The position numbers were made by a program, and so were the translations under genes. This document shows positions 49,839 to 59,703 of a DNA stretch of 64,000 nucleotides, in pieces. Numbering within the stretch: position 1 is the first letter of the stretch; each line of letters begins with the position of its first letter. The stretch comes from Bacteroidales bacterium (GTDB lineage Bacteria > Bacteroidota > Bacteroidia > Bacteroidales > Marinifilaceae), in assembly GCA_015061245.1 (NCBI GenBank), contig SUWY01000004.1, positions 51,203 through 115,202 of the forward strand. The letters run 5' to 3'. A model generated the notes under the pieces. The model was given only the letters and a program-made list of their open reading frames with translations, was not told where the DNA came from and made no database searches.

Positions 49839-52289
49839 CTATCTTATCTCTGCTCCAAGTTGGTGTTTGTATGCTCCGATAAGTTTGTTCATTGTCTTGT
49901 CGATTACCTTGTCGGTCAAGGTCTTCTCCTCGTCAAGCAGAGTGAAGCTTACAGCGTACGACTTCTTGTCTGCACCAAGTTTCTCTCCCTCGTAAACATC
50001 GAAGAGTGTTACATCCTTAAGAATATCCTTCTCGGTTCTAAGAGCAATATCCTTAACCTCCTTGAAAGTTACCTTCTTGTCCAATAGAAGAGCCAAGTCT
50101 CGCTTTACTGCTGGGAACTTAGCCATTGGAGTATAGGTAACCTTGTGGTTCTTCATAAGCTTTAGAATATTCTCCCACTGGAACTCTGCATAGTAAACTG
50201 GTTGCTCAACATCGGCAAGTTTAAGAGCTTTCTTAGCTAATACTCCGAAGTGAAGAATGGTTTGTTGACCAACTGCATAGGTTAGTCCCTCGCTGAATAT
50301 ATCAAGTTGAGTGTCTGATATTTTTAATGACTCTTGCTTGATTCCCAAACGTTTCATTACCATTTCGCAATATCCCTTCAAGTTGTAGAAGTCGCTCTTA
50401 ACCTCTTTGCCATTCCATGAAAGAAGAGATTTGTTACCTGTAATGAAGATTGCAAGTTTCTCCTCCTCTTTGTACTGCTTTTGTGGATTATCGCAATTCT
50501 CCTTCTTATTATAGGTATACTCCTTACCGAATTCGAATAGACGCAAGTCTGCGTTTTTGCGGTTAATGTTGTATGCAATACTCTCCAAACCTCCGAATAG
50601 CAAGCTCTGACGCATTGCGCCAAGGTCTGAGCTAAGTGGGTTGAATAGTTTTACGGTTCTCTCAGGGTTAAAGCACTCGAAGTTTTCAAAGTAGCTTGCC
50701 TTTGTCAATGAGTTGTTCATAATCTCATTGAAGCCGTTTGCAGCCAACATATCCGAGATCATATCTCTCAATTTGTAAGCATCCGGTTTCTCTGTGTAGC
50801 TTAATGTAGAGTTAACCTTATTTGGTACCTCAACATTATTGAATCCGTAGATACGAAGAATATCCTCGATTACATCAGCTTCGCGAGTAACATCGACACG
50901 GTAGGGTGGTACGTTCAATAACAAATCATCGCCCTCCTCGCTAACAATCTTAATCTCTAATGCTGTTAAGATGTTCTTGATTGTGTCGTGTCCGATTGCC
51001 TTTCCAATCAAACGGTCAATGTGTGAATATTTAACCTTTACCTCAAAATCCTTCATTGGCTCTGGATAGATATCAATAATGTCCGATGTGATTTGACCTC
51101 CGGCAATCTCTTTAATAAGCAAGGCTGCACGTTTGATAGCATAGATACATGCGTTTGGATCGGTGCCACGTTCAAAACGGAACGATGCATCGGTATTCAA
51201 ACCGAATCTGCGAGCAGTCTTTCTTACAAATACTGGGTCAAAGCTTGCGCTCTCAAGGAATACGTTGGTTGTTTTTTCGCTGATTCCGCTCTTCAAACCT
51301 CCAAATACTCCGGCAATACACATTGGCTCCTCGGCATTACAAATCATAAGGTCGTCTTGATGAAGCTTTCTTTCAACTCCGTCAAGTGTTACAAATGGAG
51401 TTCCTGCAGGGAAACTCTTTACAACAACCTTATCTCCTATAATCTCATCTTTATCAAATGAGTGTAGAGGTTGTCCCAACTCAAACAGAATGAAGTTTGT
51501 AATATCGACAATGTTATTGATTGGACGTACTCCAATTGATTTCAAACGGGTCTGCAACCACTCTGGAGACTCCTTTACGGTGATTCCCTCAATGCTGATT
51601 CCGCAGTAACGGCGGCAAGCCTCAGGACGCTCAACTGTGATTGTTGTCTTTGAGGTGTTGTTATCAACCTTGAACTCTTCAATTGATGGTAATTTGTAGT
51701 CAATCTCACGACTTTGCTTCAAATATGCTGCCAAGTCACGTGCAACTCCTACTACCGATGCTCCGTCGATACGGTTTGGAGTAATGTCAATCTCGATGGT
51801 GTAGTCCGATGTTACATTGTAGTACTCGGATGCAGGTATTCCTATCTGAACATCATTTGGTAGAACAATGATTCCGTCGTGGCTTGAACCAACGCCAATC
51901 TCATCCTCGGCACAAATCATTCCGAATGACTCAACTCCACGAATCTTTGATTTCTTGATCTCAAAGCTCTCGTCGCCATCGTAAAGGGTAGTTCCGACTG
52001 TAGCAACTACTACGGTTTGTCCTGCAGCTACGTTTGGAGCTCCGCAGACAATCTGTGTAGGTGTGCCATCGCCCAAATCTACTGTCGTTATGTGTAGGTG
52101 GTCTGAGTTTGGATGCTCTACGCAGGTCAATACCTTACCTATTACCAATCCCTTCAAACCTCCTTTGATTGATTCGAATTTCTCATAGCCGCCAACTTCC
52201 AAACCTATCTGGGTAAGGATTTGACAGACCTCCTCAACATTTAAGTCTATGTCTATGTACTCTTTTAACCAGCCTAATGATACTTTCAT
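49839..52289 (-). CDS. pheT: Phenylalanine--tRNA ligase beta subunit
   Basis: 816 residues, normal family length. Domains in order: MKVSLGWLKEYIDIDL start, tRNA-binding (OB) domain near 40-150 (HPNSDHLHITTVDLGDG), B3/B4 editing domain around 210-385 (RRYCGISIEGI, GRRFGLNTDASFRFERGTD), B5 domain, class II core-like domain, and the C-terminal FDX-ACB domain (FPAVKRDLALLLDKKVTFKEV). With PheS (not in the window) it charges tRNA-Phe. It follows the nadB-nadC fusion by 11 bases on the same strand. Confidence 0.97.
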   Translation of the reverse strand: MKVSLGWLKEYIDIDLNVEEVCQILTQIGLEVGGYEKFESIKGGLKGLVIGKVLTCVEHPNSDHLHITTVDLGDGTPTQIVCGAPNVAAGQTVVVATVGTTLYDGDESFEIKKSKIRGVESFGMICAEDEIGVGSSHDGIIVLPNDVQIGIPASEYYNVTSDYTIEIDITPNRIDGASVVGVARDLAAYLKQSREIDYKLPSIEEFKVDNNTSKTTITVERPEACRRYCGISIEGITVKESPEWLQTRLKSIGVRPINNIVDITNFILFELGQPLHSFDKDEIIGDKVVVKSFPAGTPFVTLDGVERKLHQDDLMICNAEEPMCIAGVFGGLKSGISEKTTNVFLESASFDPVFVRKTARRFGLNTDASFRFERGTDPNACIYAIKRAALLIKEIAGGQITSDIIDIYPEPMKDFEVKVKYSHIDRLIGKAIGHDTIKNILTALEIKIVSEEGDDLLLNVPPYRVDVTREADVIEDILRIYGFNNVEVPNKVNSTLSYTEKPDAYKLRDMISDMLAANGFNEIMNNSLTKASYFENFECFNPERTVKLFNPLSSDLGAMRQSLLFGGLESIAYNINRKNADLRLFEFGKEYTYNKKENCDNPQKQYKEEEKLAIFITGNKSLLSWNGKEVKSDFYNLKGYCEMVMKRLGIKQESLKISDTQLDIFSEGLTYAVGQQTILHFGVLAKKALKLADVEQPVYYAEFQWENILKLMKNHKVTYTPMAKFPAVKRDLALLLDKKVTFKEVKDIALRTEKDILKDVTLFDVYEGEKLGADKKSYAVSFTLLDEEKTLTDKVIDKTMNKLIGAYKHQLGAEIR

Positions 52290-52300
52290 GTTTTATATAG

Positions 52301-54715
52301 TTAATCAATAAAATTCATACTAATGTCAAGTGCAGTAACAGAGTGGGTTAGTGCGCCTACGCTAATGAAGTCAACACCGCACTCAGCAACCTCTTTCAAG
52401 CGAGGAATGCTCATGTTGCCCGATGCCTCGGTCTTTGCGGCACCATTGATAATTTTTACTGCCTCGGTCATCTCTGCATTGTTCATGTTGTCAAGCATGA
52501 TGATATCTGCCTTTGCTGCCAATGCCTCGCGAACCTCGTCAAGATTTGTTGTCTCAACCTCAATCTTAATACTTGCAGGAATCTTTGAGCGAACAGCCTT
52601 AACTGCTGCTGTTATTCCTCCGGCTGCCTTTATGTGGTTGTCTTTAATCATTGACATATCAAACAATCCCATTCTGTGGTTTGTTCCTCCTCCTTGCTTA
52701 ACAGCCAATTTATCCAAAACTCTTAGTCCGGGAGCTGTTTTACGGGTGTCAAGTAACTGAGTGTTGTAACCCTCAAGCTCCTTTACATATTTCCATGTCT
52801 CTGTTGCAATTCCTCCCATTCTTTGAAGAATATTCAAAGAGAGACGCTCGCCAAGAAGTAGTGTTCTGTAGCTTGCCTCAATGCGAAGAATAATGTCGCC
52901 TTTCTTTACATGGTCACCATCTTTAACGTATGGAATCCAGGTAACATCGCTCTCAAATCTGTCGTATACTCGTTTTGCTACATCCAATCCAGAGATTACT
53001 CCATCGGCTTTCATTTTTAACTCTGCTGCAGCTCTGCGCTGAGCAGGGATAATTGATTCTGTGGTAACGTCGCCAGTTGCGATATCCTCTTCAATTGCTA
53101 AATCAATTAGCTTCTCGATAAGTTGATTCTCAAACATACTCTTTTTATCTTCTTCTGTTGTATCTATTGCTATCTCTCTTAGTGCACAGCCCTTCTGTTG
53201 AATGGTGTGGCACAAATATTTGTCGTTGCTTTCAGGGTAATCCTCACGATAGTGTCCTCCGCGACTCTCCCTGCGGTTCAATGCTCCGGTCATAATCAAC
53301 TCTGCAACACAAATCAAGTTGAGTGACATGAGGTTGTAGTACTCTTTATCATCGGTGAAGTGCGCTTTTAGTGAATTTAGTACGCTTAAACCTGCCTTAA
53401 GCCCCTCTTCGTTTCTGATGATTCCTGCCACTTCGGTCATCAATCTAGAGACCGTTGCTTTCAAGATGTTGTATTCGTTGCTGTGCTCTTTATTGATTGT
53501 GTACTCAGTTGCGAATACCGGAATGTCAAGTGGTGCTACGTTCTGTGTGGCGGCTTTAACTGCACGTTTACCAAATACCAAACACTCAATCAAGGAGTTC
53601 GATGCCAATCGGTTTGCTCCCATAATGCCGGTCGATGCCAACTCTCCGCATACAAACAGATTCTCAATGTTGGTACGTCCGTCGCAGTCGGTTCTAACTC
53701 CTCCTACAGTATAGTGTGCAGCCGGAGCAACCGGAATCTTATCGCACATATCTATTCCCAACTCTTTGCACTTTGCATAGATGGTAGGGAAGCGGTGCAT
53801 TACCAATGTTGGTGGCAGGTGCTTCAAAGATAGCCACATGTGCTCTTCGCCGCTCTTTTGCATTTCGCGGAAGATTGATTGGGCTACTATGTCGCGTGGT
53901 GCAAGTTCTGCCAACTCGTGGATTGGAACCATGAATCTCTCACCTTTGTGGTTCAATAGGTGTGCTCCTTCACCACGAACAGCCTCGCTTACCAAAAATG
54001 CCTCTTCGCCTTTGGTGTATATTGCCGATGGGTGGAATTGTATAAACTCCATATCGCAAATCTCGCATCCTGCATTGTAGGCGAGGGCTAATCCGTCGCC
54101 AATTGTGGTACGTGGATTTGTTGTGCGTTTGTATAGTGCCGAAGTTCCTCCCATTGTCAGGAATGTGTTTGTTCCGAAGAATAACTCTTCTGAACATGTG
54201 GTTTCATTCCAGCCTCGAACTCCATAACAGTGGTTGTTTTCGGTAAGCAATCCAATAATTGAGTGGTTTTCAAAGATCTCGATGTAGGGATCGTTTTTTA
54301 CCTTCTCAATCATGAATAGCGACACCATTCTGCCTGTTGCATCGCCACCCGCATGAAGAATTCTGTGGTGGTGATGACCTCCCTCCAGTCCAAGTGCCAA
54401 ACTGCCGTTTTGCATGTCAAAACGCATGCCCTCTGCAATCAGCTCCTTGATTCGTGCGGGACCCTCGTTTACAAGAATGTTTACTGCGGGGTAATCGCAC
54501 AAACCTCGCCCGGCAATAATTGTATCATCGAAATGGTACGATGGTGCATCCTCTTCATCGGTAACTGCTGCAATTCCGCCTTGGGCAAAGTAGGAGTTAC
54601 TCTCGGTGAGCACCGTTTTTGTCAGTAGTGCAACACGACCGTGCTTAGCCGCCTCGTGCGCTGCGTAAAGACCTGCCAATCCGCTTCCGACAATGATAAA
54701 ATCGTAGTACCTCAT
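52301..54715 (-). CDS. L-aspartate oxidase / nicotinate-nucleotide pyrophosphorylase fusion (NadB-NadC)
   Basis: 804 residues from ATG 54715, which opens the FAD motif YDFIIVGSGLAGLYAAHEA; longer starts add only 11 residues. Residues 1-526 are NadB (HHHHRILHAGGDATG, MEFIQFHPSA, HYTVGGVRTD, GANRLASNSL). Residues 527-804 are NadC (EEDIATGDVTTE, TRKTAPGLR, KQGGGTNHRMGL, KDNHI, EVET, VGALTHS). The two catalyse aspartate to iminoaspartate and quinolinate to NaMN, flanking NadA, which is not here. A Met codon (53135-53137) stands exactly at the NadC start, so internal initiation is possible. Confidence 0.93.
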   Translation of the reverse strand: MRYYDFIIVGSGLAGLYAAHEAAKHGRVALLTKTVLTESNSYFAQGGIAAVTDEEDAPSYHFDDTIIAGRGLCDYPAVNILVNEGPARIKELIAEGMRFDMQNGSLALGLEGGHHHHRILHAGGDATGRMVSLFMIEKVKNDPYIEIFENHSIIGLLTENNHCYGVRGWNETTCSEELFFGTNTFLTMGGTSALYKRTTNPRTTIGDGLALAYNAGCEICDMEFIQFHPSAIYTKGEEAFLVSEAVRGEGAHLLNHKGERFMVPIHELAELAPRDIVAQSIFREMQKSGEEHMWLSLKHLPPTLVMHRFPTIYAKCKELGIDMCDKIPVAPAAHYTVGGVRTDCDGRTNIENLFVCGELASTGIMGANRLASNSLIECLVFGKRAVKAATQNVAPLDIPVFATEYTINKEHSNEYNILKATVSRLMTEVAGIIRNEEGLKAGLSVLNSLKAHFTDDKEYYNLMSLNLICVAELIMTGALNRRESRGGHYREDYPESNDKYLCHTIQQKGCALREIAIDTTEEDKKSMFENQLIEKLIDLAIEEDIATGDVTTESIIPAQRRAAAELKMKADGVISGLDVAKRVYDRFESDVTWIPYVKDGDHVKKGDIILRIEASYRTLLLGERLSLNILQRMGGIATETWKYVKELEGYNTQLLDTRKTAPGLRVLDKLAVKQGGGTNHRMGLFDMSMIKDNHIKAAGGITAAVKAVRSKIPASIKIEVETTNLDEVREALAAKADIIMLDNMNNAEMTEAVKIINGAAKTEASGNMSIPRLKEVAECGVDFISVGALTHSVTALDISMNFID

Positions 54716-54799
54716 TTGTGTTTTTCTAAATTGGTGCGAAATTACCAAATTTCATTGTTTTTACGAAGTGTTAACACAATAAAATTCGAGGTGTTGCCC

Positions 54800-56797
54800 T
54801 TATTTATTTGGATATAGCCAAATTCCGTAGCTGAACATATCGCTCCATGGTTGAGGCATGCTCTGGTTGTCGCGATACCACTGGCCAATATTAGTAAATG
54901 GGGTAAGTATTACCTTAACCTCGGAACCCTTATAGTATGCGCTTGTTTGGTAAACCGGACCAAGAATATTCTGCGATGGTTTAGCGCACTTTTCGGGAAC
55001 TTTGTTTATGTCAATGCGAATATCACGCTCCAAATTCAAATCGTCGTTGTTCAAATGGCCGTTCCAAACCATATCGACAGAGTAAATCATAGGTCCACGT
55101 GCGAATGCGTATGGAATTTCTGTTGTTGGCTCTTCGGTATACATAATCTCGCCGCCCGGTAGGGTGTATGAGTTATATTTGCTGTGGTTTTCGCGCATAA
55201 TCCACTTCTCCTCCATTGGGAAGTATATCTCAATTTTATCGCCTTTTTGCCACTTCTTATTGAGTGTCAAATACTCTCCGGGTTTAACATTCTCAACCTC
55301 TTTCCCGTTTAATTTAACCTGTGGAGCCTTACACCATGCAGGAATTCTTAAATTCAAGCTCTTCGTAATTGTTTTTGGCGAGGTTACATCGATGCAGATA
55401 TTCTCTGATTCAGGGTAGTTTCCTGTAATATGGAACGCAAAGTCAGTTCCGTTGTATTTTGATGACAAATATTGGTTGATGTAGAACTCTTTGCCATTCT
55501 CTGCATATAAGAATGTTGGCAAAAGTGAGATTATTCTGTGGCCGCTGGCGGTACAGCAGTCAGGACCGTGGAAATATCCGTCGGGTTTACTTCCGTTAGG
55601 AGCAGTGTGATAACGGCATACACCGGTGTGAGCATCTTGTGCGGCAAAGACATGGTTAATCATTAGTCGCTCCATTGCATCGGCATATTTTGTGTCGGCA
55701 GTAAGTTCAAGCAAATCTTGAGTAAGCTGCATCCAAGACATTGTTGCACAGGTCTCAACAATATTTCCTGATAGAGGTTTAACATGGCCGTGCTCATAGT
55801 GCTCTGCAACACTTACACCTCCGGTAATATACATTTGGCGATTGTAAATATCGTTCCATGCACCCTTTACTTTTCTCAAATAAGATTGGTCGCCTGTGAT
55901 TCTATATAAGCGAAGGAATCCTAAGAAATTCATGTGGAATGTGTGTGAGTGTACGTATGGTTGCAACTTATCAACTCCTAAATTTCCATCAGCCACCGAG
56001 TCCAAACGAGAGTATGAATCCCATCCGCTCCATTTGTCAATGTTGTTGACAACCCATAAGCTCCAATCCAGATATTTTTTCTTTTTGGTTATCTCGTATA
56101 GGCGTGCAACAGGGTCGCAGAGTAGTGAGCCCTCCCATGAGTAGTGAACAGAGTGTCCTGCAAAATCAGAGTATCCTGCCAACACCTTGTGTCTGTTCTC
56201 GGGCGCTCTTAGGTTTGATGGCCAGAATTCGCACTTCCCGGGACCGAAGTGTGCCAAATAGTAGTCGGCAAGCTTCTCTGCTGCCTTAAGTGCGTCGGTA
56301 TTGCCGGTCTCTTCATAGACAGTCATGAAGGCGTGGAATACAAAGTACAATTCATATGCGTCCATGCCTCTTGTTGGTCTAGATTCTGAACGGTAACTTG
56401 CTGCAGTTGCTCCAACATAGCCACTTGGTTCTTGAGAGTTAATCATCTTTGCAAGAATCTCTTGAGCTTTCTTCATCAACTCCGAGTCCTCGCCCTGAAT
56501 AGCAGATAGATATGCAGACTCAATCCACTTTCCGTGTTGCTCTGCCTGTGTCCAGGTCCATTCTGTATGCTGGCGTTTCACAATAAAGTCAACATATTGA
56601 TCAATAGGAAAATCCTTGAGGTAACGATTACGATTCAAGTCAATTCGTTCACCGTAAAACCCCTCTATGTCATCGACAGTAGAGACAGGGACAGGTTTCT
56701 CTAACAAGCCAATCTTTTGTGTTGATTGCGCTACGCTGCTGAATGTCATTACTCCACTTGTAATTGCAAGTGTAAGTAAACTGATAATCTTTTTCAT
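54800..56797 (-). CDS. Secreted GH127-family glycosidase (beta-L-arabinofuranosidase-like, DUF1680)
   Basis: 665 residues with a signal peptide (to about residue 23). An (alpha/alpha)6 barrel occupies about 40-440, followed by beta domains. The zinc/catalytic pattern of GH127 is visible: VETCATM (Glu and Cys) and GPDCCTASG (adjacent Cys pair), which in HypBA1 hold Zn with a catalytic cysteine. It acts on arabinofuranose-bearing plant glycans or glycoproteins in the periplasm. It stands alone, with no SusCD or PUL genes near, and has its own -7 box. Confidence 0.88.
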   Translation of the reverse strand: MKKIISLLTLAITSGVMTFSSVAQSTQKIGLLEKPVPVSTVDDIEGFYGERIDLNRNRYLKDFPIDQYVDFIVKRQHTEWTWTQAEQHGKWIESAYLSAIQGEDSELMKKAQEILAKMINSQEPSGYVGATAASYRSESRPTRGMDAYELYFVFHAFMTVYEETGNTDALKAAEKLADYYLAHFGPGKCEFWPSNLRAPENRHKVLAGYSDFAGHSVHYSWEGSLLCDPVARLYEITKKKKYLDWSLWVVNNIDKWSGWDSYSRLDSVADGNLGVDKLQPYVHSHTFHMNFLGFLRLYRITGDQSYLRKVKGAWNDIYNRQMYITGGVSVAEHYEHGHVKPLSGNIVETCATMSWMQLTQDLLELTADTKYADAMERLMINHVFAAQDAHTGVCRYHTAPNGSKPDGYFHGPDCCTASGHRIISLLPTFLYAENGKEFYINQYLSSKYNGTDFAFHITGNYPESENICIDVTSPKTITKSLNLRIPAWCKAPQVKLNGKEVENVKPGEYLTLNKKWQKGDKIEIYFPMEEKWIMRENHSKYNSYTLPGGEIMYTEEPTTEIPYAFARGPMIYSVDMVWNGHLNNDDLNLERDIRIDINKVPEKCAKPSQNILGPVYQTSAYYKGSEVKVILTPFTNIGQWYRDNQSMPQPWSDMFSYGIWLYPNK

Positions 56798-56841
56798 ATC
56801 CGTCAGTTTTGTGATTACTCTTAAAAAATTTCCTTAGATTA

Positions 56842-56849
56842 CAAAGATA
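56842..56849 (-). promoter_or_regulatory. Bacteroidota -7 box for the GH127 gene
   Basis: Minus-strand TATCTTTG matches TAnnTTTG, 45 bases before the ATG at 56797. Divergent from the slyD promoter. Confidence 0.6.
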
Positions 56850-56880
56850 GTTAAAATTTCGCTTTTCACTATTTTATTGC

Positions 56881-56888
56881 TATTTTTG
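56881..56888 (+). promoter_or_regulatory. Bacteroidota -7 box for slyD-aroC
   Basis: TATTTTTG matches TAnnTTTG; TTTC at about 56857 is near the -33 position. ATG 56927 follows 38 bases on. Confidence 0.6.
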
Positions 56889-56926
56889 TGCTTTCAAATT
56901 GATAAAAGTAATTAGATAGTAGAATT

Positions 56927-57487
56927 ATGATTCAACCTGATAACGTTATAACATTAAGTTATACTTTAAGAACAGAGCAGGATGGACCTGTAGTTGAGGC
57001 AACTCCTGAGGAGCAACCATTGGTATTTGTATCTGGTCATCAGCAGACATTACCTCTTTTTGAGGCAAATATTTTGTTAAAGAAGGCCGGTGATGAGTAC
57101 TCATTTAAGATTGTCGCTGAGAGTGCTTACGGTGAGAGAAATGAGGAGATGGTAGTTGAGTTGGAGAAGGAGATTTTCTCTTCTCTTGAGGATAGTGATT
57201 TGGTTGTGGGTAGTGAGATTCCTATGGCCGATAGTATGGGACGCCACTTGATGGGTAAAATTGTTGAGGTTAAGGATAGTGCCATTGTAATGGATTTCAA
57301 CCACCCATTGGCTGGAAAGGATTTGTATTTCTCAGGAAAGATTATTGATGTGCGTCCTGCAACCGAGGAGGAGTTAGCTGCTCTTCATAAGCACTCTTGT
57401 GGTGGAAACTGTGGCGGTTGTAGTGGCGGATGCGGTCATGATCACTCTGATTGCGGTGATGATTGCGGAGGTTGCTGCGGACATTAA
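56927..57487 (+). CDS. slyD: SlyD-type FKBP peptidyl-prolyl isomerase with metal-binding tail
   Basis: 186 residues. FKBP half-domains flank an IF (chaperone) insert (VITLSYTLRTEQDG, SGHQQTLPLFEANIL, AYGERNEEMVVEL, DFNHPLAGKDLYF). The last ~33 residues are Cys/His/Gly-rich, typical of SlyD, which binds Ni2+ and helps hydrogenase maturation and folding. aroC starts 12 bases after the stop. Confidence 0.94.
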   Translation: MIQPDNVITLSYTLRTEQDGPVVEATPEEQPLVFVSGHQQTLPLFEANILLKKAGDEYSFKIVAESAYGERNEEMVVELEKEIFSSLEDSDLVVGSEIPMADSMGRHLMGKIVEVKDSAIVMDFNHPLAGKDLYFSGKIIDVRPATEEELAALHKHSCGGNCGGCSGGCGHDHSDCGDDCGGCCGH

Positions 57488-57499
57488 TTGAATTGGATT

Positions 57500-58579
57500 A
57501 TGGCAGGAAACTCTTTTGGTAAGTTGTTTACTCTGACAGGTTTCGGAGAGTCACATGGTGAAGCTGTAGGTGGTGTTATTGATGGCTGTCCTGCAGGTTT
57601 ACTGTTGGATGTGCAGGCTATTCAGGCGGAGCTTAATCGCCGTCGTCCTGGACAATCCAAGATTGCAACTCCCAGGAACGAGGCTGACAAGGTTGAGATT
57701 CTTTCAGGAGTTTTTGAAGGAGTTACTACCGGTATGCCTATTGCATTTGTTGTTAGAAACGAGAACCAAAAGAGTAAAGATTACTCAAACATAAAATCAA
57801 CTTATCGCCCGTCGCATGCCGACTATACATGGAGTACCAAGTATGGTATTCGTGATTATCGTGGTGGAGGTCGCTCTTCTGCGCGTGAACATATTGCCAG
57901 GGTTGTTGGTGGAGCTGTGGCAAAGCAGATATTGGCAACTTATGGAATATCAATAACTGCCTATACTACTCAGATAGGTAGTGTTGTATGGAATGACAAT
58001 GGCTTAGTTCCTTTGTTTGAGAAGATAGAGCAGAGTATTGTGCGATGTCCCGATTCTGAGAAGTCGGATGAGATGGTTGCTATAATAGAGCAGGTTAGAG
58101 GTGAGTGCGATAGTGTTGGTGGTGTTGTAAAGTGTGTAGTTCAAGGAGTTCCTGTTGGACTTGGAGAGCCGGTTTTTGATCGATGTCAAGCACTTTTGGC
58201 TCATGCTATGTTGAGTATAAACGCTGCGAAGGGATTTGAATATGGCATGGGTTTTGGGGCTGCTGCAATGCGCGGTAGTGAGCACAACGATGCTTTTGTT
58301 GTTAAAGATGGCATAGTTGGAACAGAAACAAACCGTTCAGGCGGTATTCAAGGTGGAGTGACTAATGGCGAGGATATCTACTTCAGAGTTGCATTTAAGC
58401 CTGTGGCGACAATTGCCCGGGAGCAGAAGAGTGTGGATTCTGATGGTAATGCTATCCTCTTTACTGCCCATGGAAGACACGATCCTTGTGTTGTACCTCG
58501 TGCGGTACCGGTTGTCGAGGCTATGACAGCTATGGTTTTGGTTGATTTGCTTTTGCAGACCAAAGCAAATAAGCTTTAA
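57500..58579 (+). CDS. aroC: Chorismate synthase
   Basis: 359 residues from ATG 57500 ([20 protein letters not shown]). Three AroC signatures present: [18 protein letters not shown], the [12 protein letters not shown] block with the conserved arginines, and [15 protein letters not shown]. It turns EPSP into chorismate with reduced FMN, the last shared step of aromatic synthesis. Normal length. Confidence 0.97.
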   Translation: MAGNSFGKLFTLTGFGESHGEAVGGVIDGCPAGLLLDVQAIQAELNRRRPGQSKIATPRNEADKVEILSGVFEGVTTGMPIAFVVRNENQKSKDYSNIKSTYRPSHADYTWSTKYGIRDYRGGGRSSAREHIARVVGGAVAKQILATYGISITAYTTQIGSVVWNDNGLVPLFEKIEQSIVRCPDSEKSDEMVAIIEQVRGECDSVGGVVKCVVQGVPVGLGEPVFDRCQALLAHAMLSINAAKGFEYGMGFGAAAMRGSEHNDAFVVKDGIVGTETNRSGGIQGGVTNGEDIYFRVAFKPVATIAREQKSVDSDGNAILFTAHGRHDPCVVPRAVPVVEAMTAMVLVDLLLQTKANKL

Positions 58580-58607
58580 AAAATTTGTGTAGATGAAATT
58601 GAATCCC

Positions 58608-58615
58608 TATTTTTG
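58608..58615 (+). promoter_or_regulatory. Bacteroidota -7 box for the 93-residue conserved protein
   Basis: TATTTTTG matches TAnnTTTG, 47 bases before ATG 58663. Confidence 0.5.
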
Positions 58616-58662
58616 GGGTTTGAAAATAGATAGAAGTAGAAACTTTTAAAAATTAAATAGAA

Positions 58663-58944
58663 ATGGCAAGTATTAAAGGTTTGAAGAAGGATGTAGATTG
58701 TTTGGCAAGCGCAGTAATTTCTGACTGCATCAACTATGCAATCTATGCACAGAGACATGATGACGAGGTATCTGAGTTGGTAAACGATATTATCTCTTAC
58801 AGAAATGATATCCGCGCTCGTATCGCTGACGGAAAGAGAGTTGCAAAGGCTGAGAAGAAGGCTTTCTATACAACTATCGGTCGTGATATGATGGCTAAGA
58901 CCGATGAGTGCTTCGCTAAGTTGAGCGAGTTAGTAAAGGCTTAA
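58663..58944 (+). CDS. Conserved hypothetical small helical protein
   Basis: 93 residues: MASIKGLKKDVDCLASAVIS, then two charged helices and a Lys-rich middle (GKRVAKAEKKAF). It looks like a small soluble helical-bundle protein, probably highly expressed given its own promoter and strong codon bias (many AAG/GAG/GCT). I recall similar short proteins being widespread in Bacteroidales but know no function. A weak terminator follows. Confidence 0.75.
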   Translation: MASIKGLKKDVDCLASAVISDCINYAIYAQRHDDEVSELVNDIISYRNDIRARIADGKRVAKAEKKAFYTTIGRDMMAKTDECFAKLSELVKA

Positions 58945-58972
58945 CCTTGCGGTATTACGCTTAATGGAATAA

Positions 58973-59000
58973 GAGGGTGGCTTTTCCGGTCGCCCTCGTT
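58973..59000 (+). terminator. Possible terminator after the 93-residue protein
   Basis: GAGGGTGGC pairs with GTCGCCCTC (two G-U) around a 7-base loop; the following GTTTCGTT is a poor T-tract. Confidence 0.4.
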
Positions 59001-59013
59001 TCGTTGATTGTCT

Positions 59014-59703
59014 ATGGAGTTTATTGAGGTTCAAGGCCATAAGATTGAGGTTAGGTTGGGTAGAAAGTATCGCAATCTATCTTTAAGAATGGCTCCCGGT
59101 AAGGGTGTATGGGTCAATGTTCCTTTGGGATATTCTGCCTCGCAAGTAACCGATTTTATCAAGAAACATATTGAGTGGATTGATAATAATCTGGAGAAAT
59201 TTGAGGCGCAGAAACTAGAGAAACAATACTCTATAGGCGATAAGATAAAAACCAGATTGTACTCCGTAGAACTGGTAGAGCATACCGGGGCAGGATTCGC
59301 AAGTCGAAAAGTTGGTCGCGAGATTAAACTCTATGTGCCCTCGCTCGTAAAACAGGAGGTTCTGAATAAGGTTGTTACCGATTTTATTGCAAAGGTGATG
59401 AAACTTGAGTGTCAGGAGTTGTTGCCTATGCGTGTGAAGGAACTTGCTGAGCGCTACGGATTTAAATATAGAAAGTTGAGTTTTCGTAACAACTCTACAA
59501 ATTGGGGAAGTTGTTCTGCGGAAAATAATATTAGTCTGAATGTAAGGTTGATGTTGACGCGCAATGAGGTGATTGATTATGTCATTCTTCATGAGTTGTG
59601 TCATACAAAAGTCAGGAACCACTCGGATCAATTCTGGAGTTTGGTAGAGAGTGTATGTCCTGATTATAAGACTTTGCGTAAAGAGTTGAAAATGATAAGG
59701 TGA
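59014..59703 (+). CDS. YgjP-like zinc metallopeptidase (DUF45/SprT-like)
   Basis: 229 residues from ATG 59014. N-terminal beta-rich domain, then the zincin core: FRNNSTNWGSCSAENNISLNVRLM and HELCH (193-197) with a third ligand His203 in RNHSDQFW. This is the M48-like YgjP/WLM architecture. The role in bacteria is unclear; the family is often encoded near DNA-repair or translation-quality genes. The stop overlaps the mrp start (TGATG). Confidence 0.88.
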   Translation: MEFIEVQGHKIEVRLGRKYRNLSLRMAPGKGVWVNVPLGYSASQVTDFIKKHIEWIDNNLEKFEAQKLEKQYSIGDKIKTRLYSVELVEHTGAGFASRKVGREIKLYVPSLVKQEVLNKVVTDFIAKVMKLECQELLPMRVKELAERYGFKYRKLSFRNNSTNWGSCSAENNISLNVRLMLTRNEVIDYVILHELCHTKVRNHSDQFWSLVESVCPDYKTLRKELKMIR

